64,000 bases of DNA, from assembly GCA_015179045.1 (NCBI GenBank), contig WHUZ01000014.1:868001-932000 (forward strand), read 5' to 3'. The notes under the pieces were generated by a model that was not told the origin of the DNA, did no database searches, and saw only the letters and a program-made list of their open reading frames with translations. This document shows, one piece after another, positions 12,418 through 24,998 of this stretch. Origin of the DNA: Kalaharituber pfeilii (taxonomy: Eukaryota; Ascomycota; Pezizomycetes; Pezizales; Pezizaceae). A program made the position numbers and the translations under genes. Within the stretch, counting starts at the first letter, position 1; each line of letters starts with the position of its first letter.

Positions 12418-15400
12418 ATGAGCGGGAGCCACATACCCCCCGAATCGGCTCTTGAAGATCCCTCTCTTGCTATTGCCTCTCCCTCACAGCAGTCCAATTT
12501 CAACGTTCCCATAAGGGGTCACAGCAGTGGAGGTAGCCCCGCCACTGCCACCACCGACCAGTACCTCCAGCAGGTCCTCCAAGGCCTGAATGTCATTCAA
12601 CAGGCCCACAATCTGACGCCTCAGCAGTGCCAGTTCATTGTCCAAGCCAACATACGTGGGATCATGGAGGGTGTTGCGCAGCGAAACTTTGCCACTGCCC
12701 CTGGGGGTGTCTCCGCCCCAACCACCCTTCAGCAGCAGGAGTCTATTGGCCGCACTGGCATCGCTCCAGCTGCCACGCCTCTGACGAGAACAGAGTCGTG
12801 CCCACTGCCTAGTCCACCCTCCACGGGAAAGAGTCAAATTATGCGGAGAGAGCACTCGGTACAATTCCCTCCACCTCCTGTCCTTCCGTGGGCAAAGCAA
12901 CGCCCACAACACTGTCTCTCCTGCTCCTCTTCATCCTCCTTTTTCTCCTCCCTTTCAACGACGTTGCATCATGAGCCTATGATCTAATCAAAATTGTCAA
13001 TTAAATAGTCACTCAACCCACCTCTATATCATGACTTTCCTGGAGCTGATGCTATCACCGCGATGCATAACTCCTTTAGTGAACACAAACAGATGCAGAC
13101 GGAATACCCTGAACAACGAAACACGCAGGGTCAATCCAGTTCTTCACAGTTTGTGGTCAATAGTTTAGCACCTTCCTTGCCATCACTGCCTATCCAGCAA
13201 ATCTCCGCTCCTGAACACGGGTTATCCATGCTGTTCCCCTTATCCATTGAAGGTTACGTGAATCAGAACCCACGCGATGACCCGTTTAGCTCTTTAATTT
13301 CAGGCAACTGCTGGCCAAGGCTGATTGGCAGCGAGCTCAACGTTGAGGCGAGCTTTCCCGAGCAAGGTCAATTCGATTTCTGTACGGATCCAACCAATGT
13401 GTCTCAACACTCGCCCCCACAACCTCTTTACCTGCAAAACCTACCTTACCCTTGCGCGGATAAGGGCGGTGCATCCTTTCTTGCTCCCCGCATGGAGCCA
13501 CAGCTCTCCAGCTCCACTTTCCTTGAATCGGTATCTACCAATCAAGATGTGGATTCTTCCGAGGATTTTATTCCATGTGAGTTGGGGATCGGCGTGGGCG
13601 ATGATGTGCAGTGTGGGTTTGAGGACATGCACATGGACTTGTCCGCGAGCCAGATAACCATTCGACCTGGCCAGATACCCCAGCAAGCCATGCACGAGGA
13701 GGAGCACACGACTCCTGCTGCACCAGCTTCGTCCCAGGACGCCGCCACTAACTTACCGTCCGCAGCCATCTACCCTCAGCCAGATCCTGTCGACCTTCAG
13801 TTTGTTCCTGAACTTACCAACTCTGTCAACACACCGCAGACCCCAGCAGCCCAGAGCGTAACCAACGTCGACAACGGCGTTGATGCTCCCGGGCTTCCGG
13901 GCGGCTACCCCTTTAAGCCCACTGACATCCCTGTGGCAAACCACGAGGCCAAGGAATGGTCTCGGGGACGATTCTCGGCGATCTCAGGGGCCTATCAGGG
14001 CGGCGCCGCGAACTATGAGTGTATACGTTTGCGGAAACGTAGCCACCAGTCACTATTAGACGATATCGGCCTTCTGGTGAAAGGTGTACACACGACGGAG
14101 ACCACCTGGAGCTACGACGCCCAGCTCCCCGGGGAGGCTGAACTGGAAGGTATTGTTGCGCATCTAAATGAACCTACCTCGCTCAGGTTCGAAACGGCGT
14201 CTGGTGGCAGTGTTGACAGCGACGCCATTTTTGGTGAGAGTCCGAAGAAGGTGAGGAAGGTGGACGGATGGGATTTCAAGGACGCCCAATCATTTGCGCA
14301 GAAAAGTCCGCAGGAGCGTACTGTCAAGTCAATATATCTATCCCAATCCTTCCCCGGCTTCCCCGCAACTACCCGCCCGCTCCCAGACCTCGACGAAGAC
14401 CTGGCCATGCGTCGGTCGAAGACTAAACAACCCCCCACTCTCCCAAATGTTGCAGATTCTTCCTCACGGCGCAACACGACCATAGGAAGCGGCACCACTT
14501 CCACCGTCTCGCACAAAAAAGTCCCATCCGCCACTTCGACCTCCCCAACCCGCCCCATCAGCATCCCAAATCAGCAAGCCCCACGCTCGTACGTCCGCCG
14601 GCCCCACCCTCGTGTCTACTGCACCCAATGCAACGATGTCCGCGATGGTTTCCGCGGAGACCATGAACTCCGCCGCCACCAAGAGCGCGTGCACGCTCCC
14701 ACTAAGAAGGTTTGGGTGACCAAAGACATTAGTCCCAATGGTGACTTCCTTTCCGGCTGTAAATCCTGCAATCGCGGGAAGCATTACTACGCCGACTACA
14801 ATGCCGCCGCGCATCTCAGGCGCCAGCACTTCTGTAAAGAGGGCAAACGGGGAAGGTCTCGTAAAGAAAGGGAGGAAAAGAAGAGGGCCAACATCGAAAA
14901 GGTGAAGGCAAAGTTGGAGAAGTGGGGAATTGACTTCAAAGAGGATTGTAGTGAGGTAGGTGGGGTGGGGAGAGGAGGTGTGGGTAGATCGGGAGAGGAG
15001 TTCTCTTTAAGGTTTTTGAGAAACTGGATGAGGCAAATCGAGATACCCAGAGCCACATACGAGAATCAACTTGAGGCGATTAATGCGTCGCAGTCAGATG
15101 AGGAGGAGGGGAGCGATGAGAATGAGCAGGCAAAACAGGAACAGAAGCTCACTGCACTATCTAAAGATGGACCGATGGGCACCATTAGGCCTGTTTGGTG
15201 TAACGGTTCTGTAACCTTGCGTACCGCTTATAGTGCGAAAACCTCATTGGGCGGCTTTGAAACGGAGAAACAAGATATCAGCCCGCCCTTCGACTCTGCA
15301 CCAACCCAAACACTCTTGGCTTTCGATCTTACCTCTCAGGATTTTCTCACCTCCCAAGCCTTTGCCGAACTGGATAGCCAACTCGAAAATAGCAACTTGA

Positions 15401-15567
15401 ACTCCTTTTCTCCCCTTTCTCAAGAGGCTACTCAGTTGACAGACAGTAGCGGGAAAACGTCCACTGAGGCTTTCCGACTGGGACTGGAAGAAGTCATCGC
15501 ACCCACTAGAGCGAGAGTGGATGTTACTTTGGAACCGTTCTACCGCTACCATGATGGGATCGGGTAG
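12418..15567 (+). CDS. Large zinc-finger regulator with C-terminal double-finger domain
   Basis: Exons 12418-12858 and 13009-15567 give about 999 residues. The acceptor at 13008 is strong (CTAAT branch word 20 nt upstream, then AAATAG), and the proposed donor GTACAA at 12859 keeps phase 0. The N-terminal two thirds are Gln/Pro/Ser-rich and disordered-looking, like an activation region. The conserved part starts near residue 680: a first finger with C685, C688, H699, H704 and H709, a linker with KVWVTKDIS, then C731, C734, H749 and H754, followed by a basic helix rich in Lys, Arg and Glu. This pair of fingers matches the type seen in uncharacterised Pezizomycotina regulators (I believe the DUF7896 group, from memory and unchecked). 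It is likely a nuclear transcription factor; its targets are unknown. Confidence 0.8.
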
Positions 15568-16199
15568 GCCCAGTGCCGTCATGTGCTGAAAAGGAATAAG
15601 TATTTCGTAATTTCAGGTCGTCATTGTATTTCGCTTTCAATATCTCAGCCATGGGAAGTAAGGGGGCGGAGGGAGAGTGGACGGCTGGAAATTGACAAAA
15701 AACACGACTTCTATCCTTTTTCTCTCTTTGAGGATACTTCATATATTCCTCACCTGTCGCTGCTGTGGATGTGTGCTTCCAACTTGCATCCACGGACAGA
15801 AACCTTGGAGTGATTTAGGCGGGAGTGAAGAGGCTTTTCTAATATTTATCCCTTTCCTGTTTTTGCGCGCCGAATTCAGTTTTGTTCTTTTCTGTTGCTT
15901 CTTTTTCTTTCCTTTCTTTAATCATGGATGGAGGTGCGGAAGTTCGGAGGTTGAGGACAGAGCGGCGAACCAACGATATCGTGCGGCACATGAATGTGTC
16001 AGTGCGCGCGAGATCGAATTCAGAGGAATCAGCAATCTTTATTTAAGTTCGAGTTATGGGATTTTTCAAAGAATGGAATAGAAAGGCAAGGGGAGTCGAT
16101 GTATTCTTATTATATTTCATTTCATTTCATTTTTACTTTTTTACGTGGCGTTTGAAGGTGCTATTGGCGAAGCTAACGAGCAGTGATGTGATTAAAGTT

Positions 16200-16252
16200 T
16201 ATTTTATATTTTATTTTTTTTATTTTTGTTTATTTTTTTATTTTATTTTTGT

Positions 16253-16283
<31 letters not shown>

Positions 16284-16289
16284 TTTTTT
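16200..16289. repeat. T-rich low-complexity tract with (TTTA)n
   Basis: About 90 nt made almost only of T and A, ending in eight or nine TTTA units near 16252-16285. Open frames through it encode only Phe, Tyr, Leu and Ile runs and are not genes. Confidence 0.9.
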
Positions 16290-17326
16290 GTGATTTCTTA
16301 CAGAGGTTGGGGCAATTATGTTTGTGGATCTATATTTATTTACTTCATTTTATTTCAATTGTATGGCGCTGTGGCCTGTGATGCTATGTAGTGTTAAGTT
16401 AGAACCGTACTCGAACGGTGTAGTTATTTTAAATGGTATGTGAATTTTATGAATTATGAATTCGACTTGAGTATCTCATGAAGAATGAATTAAGAAGCCT
16501 AGATATGCAAGGGTCCAACTGGTACATTACGATCGGAAATTCCAAAGAGGCCAGGGGAGGGGAAATTCTCTTAAGCTTGCAGCAATCATAGATCTGGTTC
16601 ATTCAACCTGGTAGATCCTCGGATCTGGACAAGGTTTCACGTTCGATTTTTCATCCCCTACTTGGTTGCAAATACGGGGAATAATACAACGTTTGCAGAA
16701 GGATATGTTATAACCCTCCGGCACGCGTTCGGCCAGGTGATAGGGGGCCCGGAGAGATGGGGTTAGTCTGGGTTGTGAATTTTGGAAGGTGTGATATCAT
16801 GAGTTTGACTATGCCTCAAGGGAGCTAAGCGGGAATGGATTTAGAGTTTTGGGATAAATATAGTTAAGGGTCCCGTCATCTATTTGCGAAAGGAAGGTTT
16901 AAGTTCCTAGGTAGCTTCTGTGAATTGTGTGAGACGGGATCTGGGAGGGGTTTGTATAATGAAGCATATAAAGAAATCGGATAATTTTTGTGAGGAAATT
17001 GGGTGATTACTTAAGAGAGACTGCTTATGTAGCTAAGGAACGCGTACGAGCAAAACTTGAAGAATGGTGATGGATTTTATGTACGAGAAGGGAGAGGGGA
17101 AGGGGGGCCAATCACTTTTTATACAATCGCAGTGGAAAATAAAAAGGCCACACAAGTGAGCGGCAGCGGTACCAGCGTATACTTAAACCAGGAGGTTATG
17201 TAAAATTATAAAACACATTTCTCACTAATATACAGGCACAAGATATCTACTTGTTGTCTCATATGTTGGGTATCTTTGGTGTAGCAAGAATACAATCGTG
17301 TTTATAATGAAGCGGAACGGCAGGAG

Positions 17327-17671
17327 TTATTTTTTTTCCTTTGGCGCCGCACGCTTTTTTAGAGAAGACCTGAATTGCAAGGTTTGAGAGAATTTGGAGA
17401 TTTGAAATATGAAACTCAGAAAATCTAGTTTCTCGTTTGGCCACAATACATGGAGAGGGTCATATGCAAACATGAATCCGATAACCATAGGAGCGGTCGC
17501 TAGCACCTTGGCAATGCTACCTAAGTTACTAGTAAGAAGATTTTCCAACTGATCCGCATTGTGTATGCTCAGTTCTGAATGATGGTAAAAGACTACTAGA
17601 TCAGCAATGTTGGAACTTCTGTGCTTAGCAAGGTCCGTGAGCATTTCATGAATATATATTTTATCTTTCAA
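17327..17671 (-). other. Unassigned open frame, possibly an exon or gene remnant
   Basis: This minus-strand frame of about 114 codons has a more protein-like composition than its neighbours, with balanced hydrophobic and charged residues and words such as LTDLAKHRSSNIADLVVF. Its first codon is not ATG; the first in-frame ATG comes a few codons later. No domain is recognised and no clear introns join it to other frames. It may be a decayed gene, an internal exon, or chance. Confidence 0.2.
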
Positions 17672-18049
17672 CAGACACTATCACGGTGGAGGTAATTGAG
17701 GATAAACTTGGGATAAATTTGTGCTACATGTCAACGTTACTTAAATCTCAGATCTTTAGCAATGGTATCAAAATTTTTTTTAATTCTAGTCATCAGAGGT
17801 GTTTAATGTATTCAGGGTCATCTGGCTTGCTTGTGCTGATGATTGTCGTTGGCCTCTCTAGGATATTGTGCTTTCGGTGTTTTGAACATATGTAACCTAA
17901 CAATGTAGTGATAAACCGTTTTTTTTAATGGGAAGGATTTCAGTGAGTACATGGTAGCTATCGAATTGTTTTTGCCGGACTAAATGGTAGGTTCTAAGTG
18001 CATTTTGACGTATGATCTTGCTAGCAGGTCTTGTGAGAATTCAAGGGAT

Positions 18050-18090
18050 TACTCGCTCGTTCAAAAGGTATTGGAACGAGCGAGCGAGTA
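18050..18090. repeat. Inverted repeat, possible Tc1-like terminus
   Basis: TACTCGCTCGTTC at 18050-18062 faces GAACGAGCGAGCGAGTA at 18074-18090 around an 11-nt loop containing AAAAGGTATTG. The loop word is nearly repeated at 36034-36070. It could be a footprint or terminal remnant of a DNA transposon. Confidence 0.5.
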
Positions 18091-19623
18091 TGATTTTGCT
18101 TCCTCACCTTTGGCTTTGCCCTGAGCTGAGCTGAAGGGACTGACATCTGGATAATCTCAGTGAGAATTGTTGTCTAGGGAGAATCTGAGGAGGCTCTCCC
18201 TCCACTTCCTGTTGCTCGCAAATCTTGAAGAGAGCTTAAAAGCAGCGGCACGTATTTAATGCTAACACTTTTACTCAGTATTCCCTTTGCCATTCGCCTC
18301 TCCTATCCCTCCTACCGTCCCACGTATCACTCCTCGTTCTATTGAACAGCCACTGCACCCGCCTGCCTGCTGCCAGCGGAACTTAGGCAACATTACAGCC
18401 TCGCTGCTGCCTAGCCGTGGGCTAATAGCTTTCTCTGCAATGCCTGGGTTATTGAAACTGCCCAGTTCGGGTGGCAAAAATGGGGATTGGTGGGCAAAAT
18501 GCCAAGGCGATGGATGCGAACTTAATAGGAGGGCAAAAACAATTGTAGGAAGGCACTAGGAGTGGTATTTGACTAAGGGAGCCCTTCACATGTAGGATGA
18601 CTACTAAAGTGTTTCGACCGCGTACTTTACCTTGAGGTGTCACCAAGTTAGCTCCTAGCTGCTTGATCCTTGATGACATGACAGCAGACAGTCCGCCCTG
18701 CCAAGCTAGGTTTATATTTATTTTGGGTCATGACGCCGAATTCATGATCAGGGGGTAGGCTCCAACCCGAGCTCGCTCGATCATGAAACCCGCATTGGAA
18801 ATTAATGATGCTAAACATGACAGAACGTCAGGATTGCTCACGGATCAATCAAATGTTTGAATTCTTGAGATTGGTGCATCTGGATCTATTCACATGAACA
18901 CACCACGACAGTTGCTAACCTAGCTGAAATTTTCATCTGTGTATGAATTGGGAAATATATTGTCCGCTATTCGTATGTGAAAATGTGCAACCAATGCCAA
19001 TCGACATTCATTACAATTTCCTGTGTATCCACACAGTTGAATTTGGTTTTTGCTTAATAAACTTCGTCATAGATAACGATTCGGTGTCATTGACCTCTAA
19101 TCGATAGGGTATTCGCGGCCCGCACCGCGGCTAGGGGCGCAGATACCCGGGATCTCTGTAATTATGGGTGCGGTAGATAAGGTATTTACCCTGGCCGATG
19201 GCAGATCATCATAACCTGCCAGTCTTATCTCAGCGTACGTTTGAGAGACATGCGAGATGAAATAAGTTTCTGATGCTAGCGAAAATGATGTGATTGGAGA
19301 TGCTTGGACTCCATCATCCCCTGTTCAAGTGCGGCAAATGTTATGTCTTAACAGATTCTGAAGACTAGAATTAGTAGATGGAGTTGTTACTAGACGCGTA
19401 TCCAGCATGGGACAACATAATTATGTAGGACAGAATAATTAGGGTGACTAGTTCTTCTTGAGTAGTGATGGGGAGTCAACATGTCATAACAAAATGGTAA
19501 AAAGAAAAAAAAAAGAAAAAAAAAATTCAAAGCGCAACTTGATCACGGGCTTCTCGTGGCTACTAGACACAAAAAGCGATTGTTATTATATATGGCTGAA
19601 GGCATTCGCTTACTCAACGGGGA

Positions 19624-19717
19624 TTTTTTTTTTTTTTTTTTTATTTCACGTAACCCCGCTTGCAGCTGTTCGCCATGGCAGGGTCCCTGGACCGAAGTCC
19701 TTATGGCCCGGAGACAG
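19624..19717 (-). mobile_element. Type B retroposon copy
   Basis: Read on the minus strand it starts in CTGTCTCCGGGCC, passes a GGAC-UUCG-GUCC hairpin, then GCCATGGCG, AGCTGCAAGCGGGG and TTACGTGA, and ends in a poly(A) of 19. The same tail ends the RNase H-bearing LINE copy at 49188-50404. A target-site duplication was not found. Confidence 0.75.
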
Positions 19718-19721
19718 CACC

Positions 19722-22700
19722 TATGCAACTACATACAAACACGTCCCCTGATATGACATCAACGAAATGGCGTGATGTAAGAACGTCCATGTCTTGGGCA
19801 GTTGATTTCGTAGCTAAAGAGTTAATGTCTATTTGGACCCCTCCCGCACACTGTACAGCGTTCTGGGACTCAGCAGTAAAGGTTAATGCAACGTGAATAC
19901 TTGATAATTCTCTGGTGCTTCTGGACAGCACCAGTACATACTCATTCCGGCTACCCTGGTATTGCGCATGTCTTATCTAGAAACTACAGCACTTGCGAGT
20001 AGTACGCACTTTCACAAGTTAATAGGAAGCTACATTTAGAATCGGCGAGTTGTGAAAGTGTACATGGAATGGCAGTATAATACTGTACTGTAATTCATGA
20101 AAGCTTTAGGAAATTGTTTTCCAGTTCGTGTAGTGCAATCAAAAGGATATATCTAAGAAAATACGATAACATAACTGGCATGCACACCGCGCAATTGTGT
20201 ACTTACTATGAGTATGTATTGTATTTTATGTGTGGTTACAACATAGCCACCCTAAATCTACATACGATCGGCAGTAAAAGCAAGTAGATAATTTATCACG
20301 CCACTTTGCAAGACACAAACTAAAGTACAGTACTTTGTCATGCGACAGTATCTGGTGCAGAGAATTTGTGGCATGATGTAGAGGCAAGGGCGGGGGTTCA
20401 GCGCTAGAGCACTCAAGGACGCACTCGATGCATCGAGTTAGGTAGGTTGGATTGCGAACCAACCTGTCAACACTGATTTCAAGCAATGTGAGATGCCTGT
20501 TCAAAATGTACTGGTCTCGCGACTCAAATGGGCAAGTGGAGATGAGCGCAATGACAATGGGCAAAGAATCAGATGTGATTCGATGTGCGAGTCTCGGAAG
20601 ATGAGTGGAGTTTAGTGGTACTGGTGATGGGTTATGTACTGCAGTACCAGGCCAGGATCACCTCAGGACGCGCTAGCTGCTCTAAGTGCATGGCCAGCAA
20701 TTCGCTTGCCCAGGATCTCTGCCCTCAGCTCTTAACATCGATGAAGCCAGTCGGCTGGGACGTCCGCGGTAAGGACAATGCCATGGTTGCGAACCTCCAG
20801 AGCACAGGGGTGGGTTGGCTCTTGACAGTTAGCCCACAGCGCAGCTGCAGCAAAAAAAAAGTAAATATGTGCCTACGCGGCAATTGCCGAGTTACAGTAA
20901 GGCGTCCACTTCGATTAATTAAACTAAGTGCATCAATATGAAGTACAGATCCGAATGTGATATATCATGTACTCCGTAATCGTTGTACATACATGTACGT
21001 AGTAACGCTTCTTCTGAACTGAATTTCTACTACATGGCGTGTTCCACTTAACTATCAATTTGACGAGCTGGAGTATCATAGAGCATGTGCATGTTCTGGT
21101 TGTCTGGTAAGCACTAATTCCTACGGCGCAGCACATGCATGGCGTGTACGGCCAATGGCATGATGCCTAGAGGCCAAGCATTCCGGTTAAAGCTCTCACA
21201 TATGCATTGTAGAAAGGCGTCAGGAACAAGCGTCAAAGTTGTGCAAAGCAATCGAGACGCTGGACTGAGACAGCACAGATTTTTATTGTTATGCGAAGTG
21301 TGGGGGGCAGCAGTGACATTACATGCTAAGAGCCATGGTTCCACTTCTATGCATCATATATCAAGCCTCTCCTGGCTCGTTCGCATTGCAGGGTCCAGTG
21401 TCACGATTCGCACTGTGGAGGTCTGTCATGTGTGCAGAGAAAGTCGTGGTTACTAGCAATGAAGTCGGCATGGAAGATGACGCTGGTATCGAGTATTGGC
21501 GTAAGACCCTTGGCAACCAGACTAGTCGCTTTGCAGCATTGGCTTCCTACCCGTGGTCAGTGTTTTTGGAAAACAGATCCCACAACGAACCATGAAACAA
21601 CAATCCACAGCTAGCAGTCAACATAGTGCAAAATCCCTGCCACACACTGGCAGCCTGTACGCGAGATTACGTGGTCCAAAGCGAAAAGAAGTGTGAAGCT
21701 TTGCACAGAATGCTTCATAAGATCAGTGGCCACTTCAAGATACAGCCGCGCTCTCTAGTTTTGGACCAAATTTTATACCGTGCGATACATTTTCCGAACA
21801 AGTTTCCCCACGCCTAGCTCCCAATTCAGTCACAGCTTGTGATTGGTACAGGGGGGCATTTTAATTTCCGGAGACTTTGGGCTAGCCCCCCACTGTCGCA
21901 TACACGAATGCGGCGCGTTCTGTCAAATCCATCAGCTTCACTGTGATACATGTTCCAGCCTGCAATATGCAATGCAATGCATGCCCGCCGATAGAGCCAA
22001 CTTGTGCTGCGAAGGGCGCTCATAATACGACTGGTCCTGTAGGCACCCGCGGGCATGTGAGATGTGATGATAATTCGCGTACAACCGAAGGAGCTGCACA
22101 GGCTTTCCAGCGCTTCAGCTTATTGAAGGGGCTTGTGGCATTGCTTGTCCTGCAGCAACATGGGACTCAAACAACCAGACTACCATGAATTATTGCACGC
22201 GACAAGAGAGATCGCCTTCAGTCGAGGACAAATCGCTTCTACAGCCTTGCTTAAGCTCTAGCAAGTGGCCGCGTGCCAGCATGTATGTAACTCCATGAGA
22301 TGACCCCAAATAATAGCCCGCAAGGCTTGTGGATGATGCACATTGAGGGAGTTGGCGTCTCTCACGCAGCAGTGCGGAGGGGTTAGCGGCAGTAGTTGTG
22401 CCCTTATTATCAAGTGCAACTACTGTAGAAGCATCCTTCAAAGGATTAGGTAGTGCGGGGGTGCGTAACATGTCTGGCAGAAAGAGATCGAACTTGAGAG
22501 GGTTTGTGGTTGAACAACTGCAGTGACGTATGTATAGGGATTTACCTGCTAGCGCTGCCTGACCGAGAGACAACCCAATGCGACGGGTGTTTAAATCGGA
22601 CAAGCTCGATGACACCAACGTCGAATTTGTGTCTTTCGTTCCTGCGCCGGATCATAATATAGAGGAGCTCATGTATTCGTACATACAAAGTATGTAAGCT

Positions 22701-23947
22701 CCGCATTCTGCTCTGCGCAGTATGAATAAAAGTGTAGCGCAGTTCTGCTTTCTCCATGCCCACTAAACAAGGCTGTGCAAAAACAGGGTCACGCTCTCAG
22801 CGCAAACTCCAACTGTAAACGATGCTGTTCTTCTGGAGTTTACTATTGGTAAGAACATGAGGGTTGTTGACCGAGGATCGTATAGGATATCGCATAGGAG
22901 GGCTCGAAGAAGAGGAGGAGGAAGGTTGCACTGAGATCAAGAGCCATTCATTTCCAATCGAATTGCTAATTGCATACAGGCCACCCCACAGTCGGAGGCA
23001 ATGCCGGGACAGTGCTCAGAATTCCTGGCCGATGGAAGTGTGACTTCAGGAGATGGGGACCAACTGGGGGCATAACCGGTGTATTAGGGTAGTATGTTGG
23101 ATGTAAGTGGGACGGGACTGTTGCAGGATGGCTTGAACAATAGTTGTAAAGGAACGTTAGGAGGAAGGGAGGAGTGGTCTGGAATATTCGCTGCAGATAA
23201 CCTGGGGTAGGCTTGGGCCGACACAGATGCAGATTGATGAACTTGGACAAGGGATGGGATGCTATCTGCAAGGGGTATGCCTTGGAAGGGGTGGAGAAGG
23301 GATACAAGCATGTGAACGGGAGTCCTGAATCCTGGCAGACAAAATTTAGGAGTTGCCAGGCTGGAAGGCAATACAGTAATGGTGACTTGACCCGGTTCTG
23401 CTCACACCAGGTTAAGTATGCTAGGTAAACTTAAGGTGTGCGAGTTCGAACTCTTTCGGGGCTGCGCATCTCTGGACATGCATGCTGCGCGTGCACTCTC
23501 AACATAAAATTTCTGAATGTACTGCCTCGAAACCCATAGTCGAACTCCAAGACTTTAGTATAGAATGCATACTACATAGAGCTGCTCATGAAACTGTATT
23601 AGAGGCTTTTAGAAAAATCGTATTGCCCCTACTTGGCAATAACTAATGGAATCATCGTACTATAGGGTGCAAGCATATAGTATATATTTACATGTCTTTT
23701 CACTATCAATATAGACTCGGAGGCTATGATAAAGCTACACTATGATGCCTGGTAACGTCGAACCTCGGACGTATTTCGGAAGGGAGTGAACTGACAGCTC
23801 CTCCCATCATATAGCTAGCAAGCCTTGACTGTTCAAAAGGAACTGAGCACGGAGCTCCCCTTCCATATGGAATACACTGCTATGCCAGTTCATAGCTTTC
23901 TGCTTGCGGACGTCCTCCAAGATTCGCATCAGAAGAATTGACTCATC
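19722..23947. other. Intergenic, nothing recognised
   Basis: Several overlapping frames of 60-140 codons occur on both strands (for example 22190-22618 minus and 21139-21456 plus) without motifs, splice structure or start-region signals. No repeat of note was seen in this 4.2 kb. Confidence 0.5.
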
Positions 23948-23998
23948 TTTTTTTTTTTTTTTTATATCATTACTCGCATGCCGCCTGAGGACCATACG
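23948..23998 (-). mobile_element. Type A retroposon copy
   Basis: A T-run of 16 at 23948-23963 is followed by ATATCATTACTCGCATGCCGCC, the reverse of the type A tail. The hairpin 5' half is degraded. Possible short duplications ACTCATC and ACGCATC flank it. Confidence 0.65.
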
Positions 23999-24827
23999 CA
24001 TCGTACTCCAGAGTTGCAGAATAGTAACCCCTTCTATGATTGAAGAGGCTTGATGGGTCCAAGCCCAGCGGAGGTGATTCCGGCATAACAGTTCATTCGT
24101 ACCCCCTCATCATACTCCTCTTGGTAAAGCGCGTATAAACCCGCAGTATATACCAGCTCACACCCCCCCGTCCACGGAGCCAGATCCGGCACTGGTTCAG
24201 AGGCCCAGGAGCTGGAGGCTATGCAGTGAGCAATTGACCTGCATGTGATCTCGAGCCCATGTCCGGCAACGACCCAGCATGTATGGGAATGAAAACCCAG
24301 ATTTCCCTATCTAGTGGCCGACAAGTCAAGCTACGATAAGCAGTTCAGAATAGCTACACCGGATCTTGCTCACAGAAGAACTTGTTTCCCCTGGTCCTTA
24401 AGTCATGGCCAGTCACAGTTTGCCAGCGCCTGTGTCCGAGATTACAGTTGAGCGACGGCCACAGATTCATATTAAAAGCCTCTGTTGCCCATACGAGGCC
24501 GTTGTCAGTAGATCCGATAGCATGCGTTGGCTTTGCCTTAAACCAGCATGGGAAGTGTCAACCTGCATGCCACTTCATGTCTACCATACGAAGAAGAGGT
24601 GGCAACATAGCAGGGTTAAGGGCAGAAGGTGGAAGGAAGGATCTTGAGAGCACCGGAAAGGAGCAGCGTGTCTACGAGGTTGTGGTGAATGCGGGAGATT
24701 CCTAGGGGGCATACCAGGCGGAAAGGTCTGAGGAAGCAGAGATATAAGATAAAAGTCACAAATGCAGACAAGCCTAAGTGTAGGTGGCGCGATGGGCGAG
24801 AACATACAATAGCACACCTGAGCCTCT

Positions 24828-24864
24828 GACATCGGCTGGTAGCTTGTATGCGAGGTTATGTGAC

Positions 24865-24895
<31 letters not shown>
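24828..24895 (+). mobile_element. Type C retroposon copy
   Basis: A hairpin-bearing sequence CGGCTGGTAGCTTGTATGCG, then AGGTTATGTGACC and 30 A. This is a variant of the type C tail at 39245 and 28067. How far the copied region extends upstream is unknown. Confidence 0.7.
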
Positions 24896-24899
<4 letters not shown>

Positions 24900-24941
24900 C
24901 TAGAGGAATGTAGAGTATGGAGAGTTACAAATCCATAGCAC

Positions 24942-24996
24942 ATCGCCATAGCCCATGGGGCGGCCAGTGATTAATGATATATATATATAAAAAAAG
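24942..24996 (+). mobile_element. Type A retroposon copy
   Basis: It begins ATCGCCATAGCCCATGGGG, carries GCGGCCAGTGATTAATGATA and ends in (TA)n plus a short A-run. It lies only about 50 bp after a type C copy, so this spot has received at least two retroposition events. Confidence 0.75.
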
Positions 24997-24998
24997 AT

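Larger units (their letters stand above)
15568..19492. other. Intergenic with AT-rich 3' flank
   Basis: A pyrimidine-rich stretch (about 15836-15925) and then strongly T-rich DNA follow the regulator gene and probably contain its 3' end. The remainder has no supported gene. The minus frame at 17327-17671 and a hairpin at 18050-18090 are listed separately. Confidence 0.5.

Noticed and set aside
16056..16391. Hydrophobic frame of 111 codons resembling a membrane protein
   Set aside because: The Phe/Tyr/Leu-rich sequence is the translation of a T-rich tract with (TTTA)n.
22190..22618. Minus-strand frame of 142 codons
   Set aside because: It has no recognisable motif, splice context or promoter signal, and comparable frames overlap it.
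23430..23475. tRNA-like T-loop word GAGTTCGAACTC
   Set aside because: No acceptor stem, D-arm or anticodon arm could be folded around it; no tRNA or rRNA gene was found in the window by eye.
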